This document shows positions 40,892 to 51,211 of a DNA stretch of 62,468 bases, one piece after another. Numbering within the stretch: position 1 is the stretch's first letter; each line of letters starts with the position of its first letter. Source of the DNA: Gammaproteobacteria bacterium (GTDB taxonomy: Bacteria; Pseudomonadota; Gammaproteobacteria; Thiohalospirales; Thiohalospiraceae). The notes under the pieces are model-generated. The model was not told the origin of the DNA, made no database searches, and saw nothing but the letters and a program-made list of their open reading frames with translations. The DNA is taken from the NCBI GenBank assembly GCA_015491735.1, contig WFVH01000039.1:1-62468 (forward strand). Direction: 5' to 3'. The translations under genes and the position numbers were made by a program.

Positions 40892-42634
40892 CTAGCGAGC
40901 CGAGACCGGCTGGACATGCTCCAGCAGCAGTTGCAGCGTACGCCGGTCACGATATTCGTTGATGTCCAGCCGGTAGGCGGCCTGTACACGGGTCACCTCT
41001 TCGGGCCAGCCGCTGTCCACCGTATTGAAGGCGATAGCGTCCAACACACCACCACCGCGGGGCGGCTTCAGCACCAGCTTCAAGTGCCGCTCCCCCACAA
41101 TGCGGCGCTGCACAATCTCGAACAGACCATCGAATACCGGCTCGGGGAAACCCTGCCCCCAGGGGCCGCTGTTCCGGATCAGCTCGGCAAGCTCCATACT
41201 CAACTGCTCTGGCAGCAGCTCACCATCACTGTAGATACGGCCATAGAGATCCTGCGGCGTCAGATGACGGCTGACCTCCCTGTCGAATGCGTCCCGGAAC
41301 GCTCCCAGATGTTCACGGTGCAGGGTCAACCCCGCCGCCATGGCATGACCGCCAAACTTGCTCAGCAGATCGGGATGGCTGGCGGCAATGGCATCCAGTA
41401 TATCGCGGATATGCAGATCCGGCACCGAGCGGGCGGAACCCTTGAGCTCATCGCCCTCGCCGGGGGCAAAGGCGATAACCGGACGATGCAGCCGGTCCTT
41501 GAGGCGGGAGGCGAGAATGCCGATGACCCCCTGATGCCAGCTCTCCTGGAACAGGCACAGACCCAGCGGCAGATCCGCATCTTCGTCCGTATACAGCTCC
41601 TCCACGATAGCCAGCGCCTCCTCTTTCATCCCGGTTTCAATGGCGCGCCGCTCCCGGTTCAGACCGTCCAGACGTTTGGCCAGCTCCCGCGCCTCGGCTG
41701 CTGAATCCGCCAGCAGGCATTCGATGCCCAGCGACATATCATCCAACCGGCCGGCGGCATTCAGGCGCGGTCCGACCGCGAAACCCAGATCGGCGGCCAT
41801 CAGGTTCCCTGGCCGGCGCCCCGCCGCCTCGATAATGGCGCGTATCCCCGCACAACAGTGGCCACGACGAATACGGGCCAACCCCTGCGCCACCAGAATA
41901 CGGTTATTATGGTCGAGTGGCACGACATCGGCCACCGTGCCAAGCGCCACCAGATCCAGCAGTTCGGCCAGATTGGGTTCCTCCCGCCCCTGCCGGGCAA
42001 ACCAGTCCGCCTCCCGCAAGCGGCTGCGCAACGCCAGCATCAGGTAGAATATCACCCCTACGCCAGCCAGGTTCTTGCTGGGGAAACCGTCTCCCGGCTG
42101 ATTGGGGTTGACGATGGCGGCCGCTGCGGGAAGCTGCTCGCCGGGCAGATGATGATCGGTAATCAACACAGGGATATCGAAACGGCGGGCCGCCTCCACG
42201 CCCGCCACGCTGGAGATGCCGTTGTCCACCGTAACAATCAGGCCGGGCCGGCGCTTCACCGCCTCGGCGACGATCTCGGGGGTCAACCCATAACCGTACT
42301 CGAAACGATTGGGAACCAGATAACCCACTTCGGCAGCTCCCATCAGACGCAATGCCCGCACCGCCAGCGCCGTGCTGGTCGCGCCATCCGCATCGAAATC
42401 GCCAACAATCAGAATGAGTACGCGCTCCTCCAGGGCCGTCTGCAGCACAGATACCGCCTGTTCGATTCCCTTCAGGCCGCTAAGGGGCAGCAGATGACGC
42501 AGGGAATACTCCAGCTCATCCCTGGAACGAACGCCCCGGGCATTAAAAATGCGGGCCAGTACCGGATGCAACTCATCCGGCGACAGCTGCGGCTGCGCAG
42601 GAACTTCTCTCCGAACAACTATCTTGCTGGACAT
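40892..42634 (-). CDS. recJ: Single-stranded-DNA-specific exonuclease RecJ
   Basis: 5'-3' ssDNA exonuclease of recombination and mismatch repair. About 580 aa from ATG 42634 (MSSKIVVRREV); the longer frame upstream is not supported. DHH phosphoesterase motifs: VGDFDADGATSTALAVRAL, VTVDNGISS, and ITDHHLPG (the DHH motif), then the LNAAGRLDDMSLG region and the C-terminal DHHA1 GGHAMAAGL. The OB domain follows. Runs toward the oxoprolinase gene with a 10-bp gap. Confidence 0.96.
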   Translation of the reverse strand: MSSKIVVRREVPAQPQLSPDELHPVLARIFNARGVRSRDELEYSLRHLLPLSGLKGIEQAVSVLQTALEERVLILIVGDFDADGATSTALAVRALRLMGAAEVGYLVPNRFEYGYGLTPEIVAEAVKRRPGLIVTVDNGISSVAGVEAARRFDIPVLITDHHLPGEQLPAAAAIVNPNQPGDGFPSKNLAGVGVIFYLMLALRSRLREADWFARQGREEPNLAELLDLVALGTVADVVPLDHNNRILVAQGLARIRRGHCCAGIRAIIEAAGRRPGNLMAADLGFAVGPRLNAAGRLDDMSLGIECLLADSAAEARELAKRLDGLNRERRAIETGMKEEALAIVEELYTDEDADLPLGLCLFQESWHQGVIGILASRLKDRLHRPVIAFAPGEGDELKGSARSVPDLHIRDILDAIAASHPDLLSKFGGHAMAAGLTLHREHLGAFRDAFDREVSRHLTPQDLYGRIYSDGELLPEQLSMELAELIRNSGPWGQGFPEPVFDGLFEIVQRRIVGERHLKLVLKPPRGGGVLDAIAFNTVDSGWPEEVTRVQAAYRLDINEYRDRRTLQLLLEHVQPVSAR

Positions 42635-42839
42635 AGGTAACAAGCCACCTGGTATTTTATGACGACAGCATTTGATTGCCCTGGTTGGCGCAGTCAAGGT
42701 ATCTGCCCGCCCATGGCCAGACACCGAATCCGCTCTGCGGCAAGAAAGGAGTCCACCGGAGTTCCCTCCTCGTCGGCGCTTTATCGATGCACCACGCGTT
42801 CATGGGGCAACGGGCGAATCATCTCTTGAGACCATATAC

Positions 42840-42953
42840 GGGTTAGTAGTAACCCGGCCGCAAAACAGGAGCACAACGGCTCGACCAGCCCCTGAAACCC
42901 GTCGGTTCACGGCAAAAAAACGCGCGTCCAGCGTCTGGCTGAACGGTTACTTT
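42840..42953. repeat. Degenerate copy of the GTAAC-type palindromic repeat
   Basis: CTGAACGGTTAC (42942-42953) matches the inverted terminus of the palindromic family with one change, and CCCCTGAAACCCGTCGGTTC at about 42890 matches its internal arm. The other arm has decayed. It fills the 342-bp gap between recJ and the methyltransferase gene, which otherwise shows no gene. Confidence 0.5.
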
Positions 42954-42977
42954 CAAATTCCACAACTCACTGAGCAG

Positions 42978-43553
42978 CTATACAGACGCTTTCTCCGCCA
43001 CCAACATCGCCTCATTGCGAAAACCCTGGCTGACATCACCCACCCGCCCTTCTTCACGGTAATAAAGCAGGTATAACGAAGAGAACAGACCCAGCAACTC
43101 ATTTTTTCCAAGTCGGAAACAGCGGTTTTTCGGCCCGACGGTTTTGTCGATCGCTTCCAGCAGAAAGGTCTGGTAAAAAATTACGCCGCCGGGCCGCAGG
43201 GCCTCTGTCAGGCTGGAGACGAGCGAGCGCTCCAGAAAGCGGCTGACGACAATCACATCGAAACTTTGTGGCTCCGGTGGCCGGGACAGGACATCGCGCA
43301 CCTCTGTGGTGACGGATAGCCCCCTGTCCAACGCCGCAGCACGCAGCCTCTCTATCGCTACCGGGCTGAAATCCCAGGCATGCACATCCAGCCCCCGGCT
43401 GGCAAGAAACAGACTGTTGGCGCCCGGTCCACAGGCCAGATCCAGCGCGCGGCCACGCAACGGTAACAGATGCGGGTTCTCCTCCAGCACCCGTGCCGGC
43501 CCGGTGCCGCCGCCCCCCTCCCGGTAACGTTGATCCCACCGTTCAGCATCCAT
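42978..43553 (-). CDS. SAM-dependent methyltransferase, TehB-like
   Basis: 191-aa class I methyltransferase. SAM motif I ALDLACGPGANSLFLASRG, an acidic end of strand 2 (VHAWDFS), motif II VRDVL, motif III SFDVIVVSRFLERSL. The length and N-terminal WDQRYREG resemble TehB/thiopurine-type enzymes. Substrate unknown. It follows trkH by 4 nt on the same strand and may be in the trk transcript. Confidence 0.85.
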   Translation of the reverse strand: MDAERWDQRYREGGGGTGPARVLEENPHLLPLRGRALDLACGPGANSLFLASRGLDVHAWDFSPVAIERLRAAALDRGLSVTTEVRDVLSRPPEPQSFDVIVVSRFLERSLVSSLTEALRPGGVIFYQTFLLEAIDKTVGPKNRCFRLGKNELLGLFSSLYLLYYREEGRVGDVSQGFRNEAMLVAEKASV

Positions 43554-43557
43554 CGGG

Positions 43558-45009
43558 CTACCGCCGCCAGAAAGCCGGCGTCAACAGCACCAGCATGGTA
43601 AAGATCTCCAGCCTGCCTAACAGCATGGCGAAACAGAGCATCCACTTGGCCGGATCATTGATATCCCGATAGTGCATACCCACCTCTCCCAGCCCTGGTC
43701 CCAGATTGTTCAGAGAAGCAGCAACTGCGGAAAAAGCGGTCACCTGATCCAGGCCGGTCATCATCAAACCCAACATGATAATGCTGAATATCGCCACATA
43801 GGTAGCAAAAAAACCCCACACCGCTTCGATGACCCGGGGTGGCAACGGTTTTCCACCAACCTTGATCGGGATCTGGGCAGTGGGATGAATCAGGCGTTTC
43901 AGCTCGCGGAGTCCCTGCTTGAACAGCAGCAGAAAGCGGATCACCTTCATTCCTCCCCCTGTGGAACCCGCTGAACCGCCGATAAAACTGATAAAGATAA
44001 GCAGAACCGGTAAAAAGCCCGGCCATGCGTAGTACTGTACAGTGGTGAATCCTGTCGTGGTGCCTATCGATACCACCTGAAACAGGCCATGATGCAACGT
44101 GTCGCCAAAATCGGGGAACGTGCCCATCAAGTAGAGATAGCCCACCGTCACCACACTGGCGGCCGCCAGGATCAACAGATAGGTTTTGCACTCCGAATCA
44201 TGAAAATAGGGCCGGATGCTGGTAGAACGCCAGGCCAGAAAATGCAGTGCAAAGTTGATGCCCGACAGTAACATGAACACCACCGCCACCATTTCGATGG
44301 GAGTGCTGTGGAAAAAGCCGATACTGGCATCATGGGTGGAAAACCCGCCGATGGCCACGGTGGAAAAGGCGTGGGCGATGGCATCGAAAGGACCCATGCC
44401 GGCAAGCCAGTAGGCAAGGGCGCAGGCAACGGTGAGTCCCAGATAGATATACCACAACGCCTTGGCAGTTTCGGTGATGCGCGGGGTCAGCTTGTTGTCT
44501 TTCATCGGACCGGGGGTCTCTGCCCGATAGAGCTGCATGCCACCGACCCCCAGCATTGGCAGAATGGCGACCGCCAGCACGATAATCCCCATCCCTCCCA
44601 ACCACTGCAACTGCTGCCGGTAGAACAGGATGGAGTGCGGCAGATTGTCGATACCGACTATCACCGTGGCTCCGGTGGTGGTCAGGCCGGAAATGGATTC
44701 AAAGACCGCATCGGTAAGCGACATATCCGGCAACTCCGACAACATCAACGGAATGGCACCGGAAACGCCCAGCACGGTCCAGAACAGCACCACCACCACA
44801 AATCCATCACGAAGACGCAGCTCCTTTCGCTGGTTCCTGACCGGGAACCAGAGTACCCCGCCGGTTGCCAAAATAAGCACGAAGCCCAGCAGAAAAGGGT
44901 ATAAGGCGCCGTCCCCATACAGGAGCGCAACAACTGCCGGTGGCAGCATGGTGCTGCTGAACAACATCAGCAACAGGCCAATGATTCGTTGAATGACTGC
45001 AGGCTGCAT
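43558..45009 (-). CDS. trkH: Trk system potassium uptake protein TrkH
   Basis: K+-translocating membrane subunit, 483 aa, about ten to twelve helices. Selectivity-filter-like loops are seen: SGLTTTGATV, AIGGFSTHD, GTTTGFTT, and SLNNLGPGLG, the four degenerate P-loops of the Trk/Ktr family. The intramembrane-loop Gly-rich segment GGSAGSTGGGMK is present. It lies directly downstream of trkA (gap 17 bp), its regulatory partner. Confidence 0.96.
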   Translation of the reverse strand: MQPAVIQRIIGLLLMLFSSTMLPPAVVALLYGDGALYPFLLGFVLILATGGVLWFPVRNQRKELRLRDGFVVVVLFWTVLGVSGAIPLMLSELPDMSLTDAVFESISGLTTTGATVIVGIDNLPHSILFYRQQLQWLGGMGIIVLAVAILPMLGVGGMQLYRAETPGPMKDNKLTPRITETAKALWYIYLGLTVACALAYWLAGMGPFDAIAHAFSTVAIGGFSTHDASIGFFHSTPIEMVAVVFMLLSGINFALHFLAWRSTSIRPYFHDSECKTYLLILAAASVVTVGYLYLMGTFPDFGDTLHHGLFQVVSIGTTTGFTTVQYYAWPGFLPVLLIFISFIGGSAGSTGGGMKVIRFLLLFKQGLRELKRLIHPTAQIPIKVGGKPLPPRVIEAVWGFFATYVAIFSIIMLGLMMTGLDQVTAFSAVAASLNNLGPGLGEVGMHYRDINDPAKWMLCFAMLLGRLEIFTMLVLLTPAFWRR

Positions 45010-45026
45010 GTATGGTTAGGCGCGGC

Positions 45027-46403
45027 TCAGATAAAGGTCACATCGACCTGGAACAACCGTTCCACCTCAGGAATATGACGCTTGTCCACCAGAAACAGGA
45101 TAATGTGATCCTCGGGTTCGATAACAGTATCGTGATGGGCGATAATAACCTCGTTACCACGGACGATAGCGCCAATATTGGTTCCGGGGGGAAGCTTCAA
45201 CTGGTCGACAGTACGCCCCACAACGCGGGACGAGCCGGGATCGCCATGCGCCACTGCCTCGATGGCCTCGGCCGCACCGCGGCGCAACGAGTGCACCACC
45301 ACGACATCTCCCCGCCGCACGTGGGCCAGCAGACTGCCGATGGTGGACTGTTGCGGAGAGATGGCGATATCGATATCGGTGCTCTCCACCAGATCCACAT
45401 AGGAAACCCGGTTGATCAGCGACATCACCTTGCGCGCACCCATGCGCTTGGCCAGCATGGCGGAAAGAATATTGGCTTCGTCATCGCTGGTCAGGGCGCA
45501 GAATACGTCAGTGTTTTCGATGTTCTCCTCCAGCAGCAGCTCTTCATCCGCAGCGTCCCCGAGCAGGACAATGGTCTTCTCCAGTGCCTCGGAGGCAACC
45601 CGGGCCTGCTCCGGATTGTGTTCAATTACCTTGACCTGAAAATTCTGCTCCAGCGCCCTGGCCAGCCGCTTGCCAATATTGCCGGCTCCGGCAATGATAA
45701 TCCGCTTATACGGCTTGTCGAGACGGCGCAGTTCGCTCATGACGGCGCGGACATGCTTTCTGGCGACGATGATAAACACTTCGTCATCCACCTCAATGAC
45801 TGTATCACCGTCCGGGATCACCGGCTTGCCACGGCGGAAAATGGCTGCCACCCGGGTATCCACCCCCGGCATATGTTCACGCAAGGTGCGCAGTGCGTGG
45901 CCTACCAGCGGACCACCATAATAGGCCCTGACCGCCACCAGCTGCACCAGGCCATTGGCAAAATTGAGCACCTGCAAGGCGCCCGGATGTTCGATGAGGC
46001 GTTGAATATAGTCGGTCACCAGCTGTTCGGGGCTGATAAGAACATCGACAGGCAGCGCCTCCTGGGAAAACAGGTCTTTCTTGTGCGCCAGATAACCGAC
46101 TCCCCGCACCCGGGCAATTTTCGTGGGGGTATGAAACAGAGTGTAAGCAACCTGACAGGCAATCATGTTGGTCTCGTCACTGTTGGTTACGGCGATGATC
46201 ATATCGGCATCATCCGCCCCTGCGCGGCTCAACACATCAGGATAGGAGGCCTCGCCCACCTCCGTACGGATGTCGAGGCGATCCTGCAGATTATGCAGTC
46301 GCTCGGGTTCGGTATCGACAACGGTAATATCATTGGCTTCACTGGCCAGATTTGCCGCCAGGGAGGCTCCCACCTGCCCGGCGCCAAGAATGATTATTTT
46401 CAT
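45027..46403 (-). CDS. trkA: Trk system NAD-binding regulatory protein TrkA
   Basis: Cytoplasmic gating subunit for TrkH. 458 aa from ATG 46403 ([12 protein letters not shown]), matching E. coli TrkA length; the upstream extension is rejected. Two RCK units: Rossmann [10 protein letters not shown] near residue 7 and [10 protein letters not shown] near 240, each followed by a TrkA_C domain. Binds NAD(H)/ATP to tune K+ flux. Operon trkA-trkH(-methyltransferase). Confidence 0.96.
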   Translation of the reverse strand: MKIIILGAGQVGASLAANLASEANDITVVDTEPERLHNLQDRLDIRTEVGEASYPDVLSRAGADDADMIIAVTNSDETNMIACQVAYTLFHTPTKIARVRGVGYLAHKKDLFSQEALPVDVLISPEQLVTDYIQRLIEHPGALQVLNFANGLVQLVAVRAYYGGPLVGHALRTLREHMPGVDTRVAAIFRRGKPVIPDGDTVIEVDDEVFIIVARKHVRAVMSELRRLDKPYKRIIIAGAGNIGKRLARALEQNFQVKVIEHNPEQARVASEALEKTIVLLGDAADEELLLEENIENTDVFCALTSDDEANILSAMLAKRMGARKVMSLINRVSYVDLVESTDIDIAISPQQSTIGSLLAHVRRGDVVVVHSLRRGAAEAIEAVAHGDPGSSRVVGRTVDQLKLPPGTNIGAIVRGNEVIIAHHDTVIEPEDHIILFLVDKRHIPEVERLFQVDVTFI

Positions 46404-46768
46404 TGTAATGGTTGCTCCTGTTCCCTGGGGAGGCGGTAGCGGAAGGTGAACCTGAGTTGCAGCACCCTTCGGGATCACACCTTCATGAGGACAATTACCT
46501 TGAAAGAGTACTGGTTAACCCGTCAACCCTTTTCCTCACATCTTTCCTGGCGCCTCCTGGCACATGGCTGTCCAGCCTGACCCTTCGCCCCGGCTCTTCC
46601 CCGTTGCGGATCATAAACCCAATCAAAACAGAGTTCACCCACCTTTTCTCCAGCCCGCCGATCCCGGTCGTCCGGATGTCATGTGCATACGTAACTACCC
46701 GGCGAATCGTAACATCTTGTGGTTACATTCATAGACAACGACCGGGTACAGGATATTCGCTGGCCGGG

Positions 46769-48157
46769 TCAGCTCGTTTCGGCGCCTTTTCCCGCCAGCT
46801 CTTTGTGATCGATACCCAAAGTGCGTAACTTGCGGTACAGATGGGTACGCTCGATACCGGCGATGCGGGCGACCCTGCCTACGTTACCTCCCATTTTGCG
46901 TAACTGATACTCCAGGTAGGCCCTTTCGAAACGCTCTCTGGCCTCCCGCAAGGGCAGATCGAAATCCGGCTGATAGGCCAGTATTCCGGCCGGATGTGGT
47001 GAAGCGGCTCCCAGAGCCACCTCGACCTCTTCCCGATCGATCTCGTCACCATTACCGACAATCAAAAGCCGTTGCACCAGGTTGGTCAACTCCCGCACAT
47101 TTCCTGGCCAGGGATAGTTGCGCAGATAGTTTTGCGCCGCCACGGTAAAACTCCGATAAGGGAGGTTTTCTCTCGTGGCGAAAAAATCGGCGTAGAACGC
47201 CAGCAGCTCCGGCACATCCTCACAATGCTCGCGCAATGGCGGAATATACAGAGGCAGTTCATTCAGTTTGTAGAAGAGATCCTGGCGAAAACTCCCCTTG
47301 TTCACCTGCGACTCCAGGTCATGATGTGTGGCTGCGACAACCCGCACATCGGTTCGCACAGCGTCCTGCCCATTGACCCGGTGAAAACGGCGGTTTTGCA
47401 ACGCGCTGTACAACCGGGCCTGGATCGAGGCATCCATTTCGGCAATATCCTCCAGAAACAGCGTTCCGCCATTCGCCTGTTCCAGGCGCCCGAAACGAAC
47501 CTGGCCATTCCGCTCGCTGCCGAAAAGCTCTTCGTTGGCATCTTCCCCGGCGAAAGAGGCGACGCTTATCTCGATAAACGGCGCTTCTCTGCGTGAACTG
47601 AGTTCATGCAGATAGCGGGCGAACAGACGCTTTCCGCTACCAGGCTCGCCACTGAGGAGAACACCGCTCTCGTGTTTGGCAAAACGGGCAACACTCTCCC
47701 TCAACTGATGTATCAGCGCGCTTTTGCCCACCGGTTCGATCCGGTGATGCGAGTAGCGCCGCAGATCGATGTTCTCTTTCCGCAGTTTGTCAGTGTGCAG
47801 GGTGTTCTCCACTGTCAGCAACAGCTTCGCCAGCGACAGGGGTTTTTCGATAAAGTCATATGCTCCCAGGCGGGTCGCCTCGACAGCGGTCTCCACCGTC
47901 GCATGTCCGGACATGATAATTACCGGCATGTCGAGTCCGTTTTCGTCCGACCACTCCTTGAGCAGGGAGATGCCGTCGACATCCGGCATCCAGATATCCA
48001 GCAACACCAGGTCCGGACGCCTCAAGCGCCGCGCCTGCCGAGCCTGTTCGGCATTTTCAGCTACCGAGACTTCGTAACCTTCATCTTCCAGAATCTCCTG
48101 AACCAGATGGCGGATTTCAGGTTCGTCATCCACGACTAATATGTAAGGTGTACTCAT
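46769..48157 (-). CDS. ntrX: NtrX-like response regulator lacking GAFTGA
   Basis: 462-aa response regulator. Receiver domain with phosphoacceptor Asp54 (VLLDIWMPDVDG). AAA+ domain with Walker A GEPGSGKRLFA. Fis-type HTH at the C-terminus (RVARIAGIERTHLYRKLRTLGI). The sigma54-contact GAFTGA motif is missing: the loop reads ELFGSERNGQVRFGRLEQ. The Walker B end is LFLEDI rather than the usual LFLDEI. NtrX proteins commonly lack GAFTGA and act without sigma54, so it probably regulates sigma70 promoters. Overlaps ntrY by 4 nt; the pair is linked in Proteobacteria to nitrogen, redox or envelope control. Confidence 0.9.
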   Translation of the reverse strand: MSTPYILVVDDEPEIRHLVQEILEDEGYEVSVAENAEQARQARRLRRPDLVLLDIWMPDVDGISLLKEWSDENGLDMPVIIMSGHATVETAVEATRLGAYDFIEKPLSLAKLLLTVENTLHTDKLRKENIDLRRYSHHRIEPVGKSALIHQLRESVARFAKHESGVLLSGEPGSGKRLFARYLHELSSRREAPFIEISVASFAGEDANEELFGSERNGQVRFGRLEQANGGTLFLEDIAEMDASIQARLYSALQNRRFHRVNGQDAVRTDVRVVAATHHDLESQVNKGSFRQDLFYKLNELPLYIPPLREHCEDVPELLAFYADFFATRENLPYRSFTVAAQNYLRNYPWPGNVRELTNLVQRLLIVGNGDEIDREEVEVALGAASPHPAGILAYQPDFDLPLREARERFERAYLEYQLRKMGGNVGRVARIAGIERTHLYRKLRTLGIDHKELAGKGAETS

Positions 48158-50397
48158 GCTCGCTTCTCCCTAGTTACGGCTGAAACCGAAGATTGGCCGT
48201 CCGCGGCTGCCAGCGGCAGGCGAATGACAAAACTGGCGCCACCCGCTGGCAGGTTTTCCGCCCGTACCAACCCATTGTGCTCCTCTACAATCTTCTTTAC
48301 TACAGCAAGTCCCAAACCCGTCCCTTTCGGCTTGGTCGTCATGTAAGGTTCGAACAGATGGTCCATGACATCGTCCGGAATACCCGGCCCGTTGTCTTCA
48401 ATGCAAAGCTCCACAAAACGGCCATCATGTTCATCTTTCCAGCATGTATGGATAACGATTTTTGCGTCTTTTTTTCCTGCGACGGTCTCCAGGGCGTTTT
48501 TGATCAGATTGTTCAATAACTGCCGCATCCGTCCCGAATCCGCATCGACCAGCGGAATGTCTGCCTGCAGATCGAGCACGAATTCCGCCGTTGCACCCTC
48601 TCCCTGGTAGAGGTCAATCACTTCGGAAATCAGTTGATTCAGCTTCAACGGGCGCATATGGATTTCGGGCGACCGGGCATAGTCGGAAAATGCCTTGACC
48701 ATCTCTTTCAAGGCCTCCACCTGCTGAACAATGGTGTGGGTCGAACGATCCAGAAGCCCGGCTTCCTCTGGTGGCATACTCGCAAGATACTTGCGCCGCA
48801 ACCGTTCGGCCGAAAGCTGTATGGGAGTCAATGGATTCTTTATCTCGTGGGCCAGACGCCGCGCCACTTCACTCCAAGCGGCATCACGTTGTGATTTGAT
48901 CTGCCGGGTGATATCGTCGAACACAATCACATGGTCGTGCAGCAAATCGCTCACGCGGCGCAACACCGTGGCGCGGCACATCAACACCTTTCTGCCAGCC
49001 GCGCCGAACAAAACCACCTCTTCACGCCACTCTGCCGCCCCTTTCGCCGAGAGATGCGGGAGCAGAAGAGAAGCAAATGGCTCGAGATGAGGGAACTGTT
49101 CCGCAATGGAGTCAAGTGTGCGCCCGGCCAGCGCCTGTACCGGAACATCGAGGACAGCCGCGGCGGCAGGGTTGGCCGTGTGCAAGAGACCATCGGTTCC
49201 AACCACGAGCACGCCGGAGGAGAGGCTTTTCAATATCGCCTCAAGGTAGGCTCGCTGTGTTTCGATATGGCGCTGGCTTCGCTGGGTCTCGTCACGGGCC
49301 TGCGAAAGGCGCTGGGTCATCTCGTTGAAAGAGCGGGCCAAATGCCCGAACTCATCGTGGCTGCGAACCGGCAAATGCCGGGCGTAGTCTCCCGCTGCTA
49401 CCGCCCGGGTTCCCTTGACCAAGTCCCGGATCGGCGCCACCAGACGATGCGCGTAAACGAACGCCGCCCATACGGCCGTCAAGATGGTCAACAGCAACAC
49501 CAGCGACAAGGTAAGGGTAAAACTGTATTTGAGCGGCTTGCGCAGATAGGTCAGCTCGGTATATTTGGTGTAGGCCTGCTGGACACTGGCGGCCAGCGTA
49601 CTCATGCGCGGTGGAACCGTATACAACGCCTGCAAAAAACCGGCATTGCGAAGCGCCAGCGAAGCGGGCAGATTGACCGCTGTCCGGACCCGGGCCCTAT
49701 CCTCCCTGAACGGCTCGAGTCCAACGTAGGATCGCCCCTGGCGCAGTTGAATCAGGATGGCCTCATTCGGCGGTGTCGGCGCCAACCGCTCCAGCTCTCT
49801 GAAACTTGAGGCGATCGCGCGGCCACTGGCGGTGAACAGAGCGAGTTCATCCGCCCCGCTGCGCTGCCGGAACTCGTTCAACAACAGGGCTACCGAGTGA
49901 TTCTCCACATGCACAAGTTCATCCGCCATCTGCTCTGTGGCATGCAGCAGCTCCCGCATGCGCACGTTGAGTGACGCGCGGCTCAGCTCCAGACTGTTCT
50001 GTAACGCCTCTTCGACGGTTGCATCGAACCAGCTATCGACACCCCGATGAATGAACTCCAGCGAAAAGTAGTACATTACCGACACGGGGGTAACTGCCAA
50101 AATGGTAAACAGAAACACCAGCCGCAGTTTCATTCGGGAGCCTGCTGCATGATGCCGGTATTGCAGTATCAGCTGCTGTGACTGATAAAGAATCAGCACG
50201 AACAACGCGACCAGCGTTACCGCGTTCAGCACCAGTAACCAGCTGTAGTATTGGCCGAGCAGCGCGGAACTCTTCGCCGCACCGATCATCAGATACAGCG
50301 ACGCAAGCAGCAAGACGACCAGCAAAATCAGCAACCGCGGCCCGGTGACAATCTGCCCGGCTTTCCGGATCAACCGAATCAAAGTTGTGGCTTCCAT
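48154..50397 (-). CDS. ntrY: NtrY-like sensor histidine kinase
   Basis: About 747-aa membrane kinase. N-terminal helices (about 20-90), a large periplasmic domain, a further helix near 300, HAMP (RLVAPIRDLVKGTRAVAAGDY), PAS (LKSLSSGVLVVGTDGLLHTAN), HisKA with His517 in LAHEIKNPLTPIQL, and HATPase_c (NLIKNALE, DNGPGIPDD, TKPKGTGLGLAVV). Starts at ATG 50397 inside the end of the DUF4390 gene. Phosphorylates NtrX. A periplasmic input is suggested by the domain layout; the signal is unknown. Confidence 0.93.
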   Translation of the reverse strand: MEATTLIRLIRKAGQIVTGPRLLILLVVLLLASLYLMIGAAKSSALLGQYYSWLLVLNAVTLVALFVLILYQSQQLILQYRHHAAGSRMKLRLVFLFTILAVTPVSVMYYFSLEFIHRGVDSWFDATVEEALQNSLELSRASLNVRMRELLHATEQMADELVHVENHSVALLLNEFRQRSGADELALFTASGRAIASSFRELERLAPTPPNEAILIQLRQGRSYVGLEPFREDRARVRTAVNLPASLALRNAGFLQALYTVPPRMSTLAASVQQAYTKYTELTYLRKPLKYSFTLTLSLVLLLTILTAVWAAFVYAHRLVAPIRDLVKGTRAVAAGDYARHLPVRSHDEFGHLARSFNEMTQRLSQARDETQRSQRHIETQRAYLEAILKSLSSGVLVVGTDGLLHTANPAAAAVLDVPVQALAGRTLDSIAEQFPHLEPFASLLLPHLSAKGAAEWREEVVLFGAAGRKVLMCRATVLRRVSDLLHDHVIVFDDITRQIKSQRDAAWSEVARRLAHEIKNPLTPIQLSAERLRRKYLASMPPEEAGLLDRSTHTIVQQVEALKEMVKAFSDYARSPEIHMRPLKLNQLISEVIDLYQGEGATAEFVLDLQADIPLVDADSGRMRQLLNNLIKNALETVAGKKDAKIVIHTCWKDEHDGRFVELCIEDNGPGIPDDVMDHLFEPYMTTKPKGTGLGLAVVKKIVEEHNGLVRAENLPAGGASFVIRLPLAAADGQSSVSAVTREKRA

Positions 50398-50996
50398 GTA
50401 TACCACTCACTGGTCAACCGCCAGCGGGACGAGAGATAGGCCAGCAAGCGCAAGGGGGCCGGCAGGGATTCGATATCCAGGGCAACGCGCATGCGTGCTA
50501 CATACTCCCCATCCGCAGGCAGCAGGTTCTGATCGAGCAGCGGGAGTTCTTTCAGCCGCCCGAGAGCCTCGAGAGCCGCCTCCAGCGTCTGGTAACTCGA
50601 TTCGGTGCCCATGTTGAGATTGCTCAGAACATAATGCTGAGCCAGCGCAAAATAGCGTAAACGGTAGCGTTGTTTGATAACCGCGATGGTCTCGCCCCAC
50701 CAGGGCCATTCCCGGTTTTTTATCAGTTCGATACGCAGCTCGATGGTCAGCGGCACGCTGTTGCGCAAAGCGTCGAGTACGGGTTGAGTAAGGCTGTAAT
50801 GGATATCCGCGTTTACCAGATATACCTTGTTATCGAGATAGATGTGCGCACTGTGGACGGTAAAGGGCTGCTCCTGCGCATGAATCAACGTGGAAAAAAA
50901 CAGCACGGCATTGATCAGCAGCACGCCAGCCACACATCGCACCGCCCCGATCCGGTGCAGCGTCACTCCTCCCTTGTCACTTTCGGCATCTCTCAT
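50379..50996 (-). CDS. DUF4390 exported protein
   Basis: About 205 aa. N-terminal signal helix (about 20-40, VAGVLLINAVLFFSTLIHAQ) followed by a beta-rich domain (FTVHSAHIYLDNKVYLVNADIHY) characteristic of DUF4390. Function unknown; the gene is regularly found between rsmB and ntrYX in Gammaproteobacteria, so it may be a periplasmic partner of NtrY. ATG 50996 is used instead of the preceding GTG. Overlaps ntrY by 19 nt. Confidence 0.85.
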   Translation of the reverse strand: MRDAESDKGGVTLHRIGAVRCVAGVLLINAVLFFSTLIHAQEQPFTVHSAHIYLDNKVYLVNADIHYSLTQPVLDALRNSVPLTIELRIELIKNREWPWWGETIAVIKQRYRLRYFALAQHYVLSNLNMGTESSYQTLEAALEALGRLKELPLLDQNLLPADGEYVARMRVALDIESLPAPLRLLAYLSSRWRLTSEWYTWKPQL

Positions 50997-51211
50997 CACG
51001 CAGTGGTGTAATCATGAAATTTCACTTCGACAAACCCCCAAACGCGTTCGCAAGAAGAGCAGCGGCCTCGGGGTCATTCTCGTTAACAAGACCGGCCGGT
51101 ACGACAGTTCAAGATTCAGGCTCTTGAGCGGCCGGCACCACTGGGAAGAGAGCTTGTGCAGAACACATATATGCATCGAACATCGTCTGCAGGAGCGATA
51201 TCAACCCCCGT

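Noticed and set aside
45012-46439. 475-codon frame opposite trkA
   Set aside because: Antisense shadow; trkA has two intact NAD-binding motifs and standard length.
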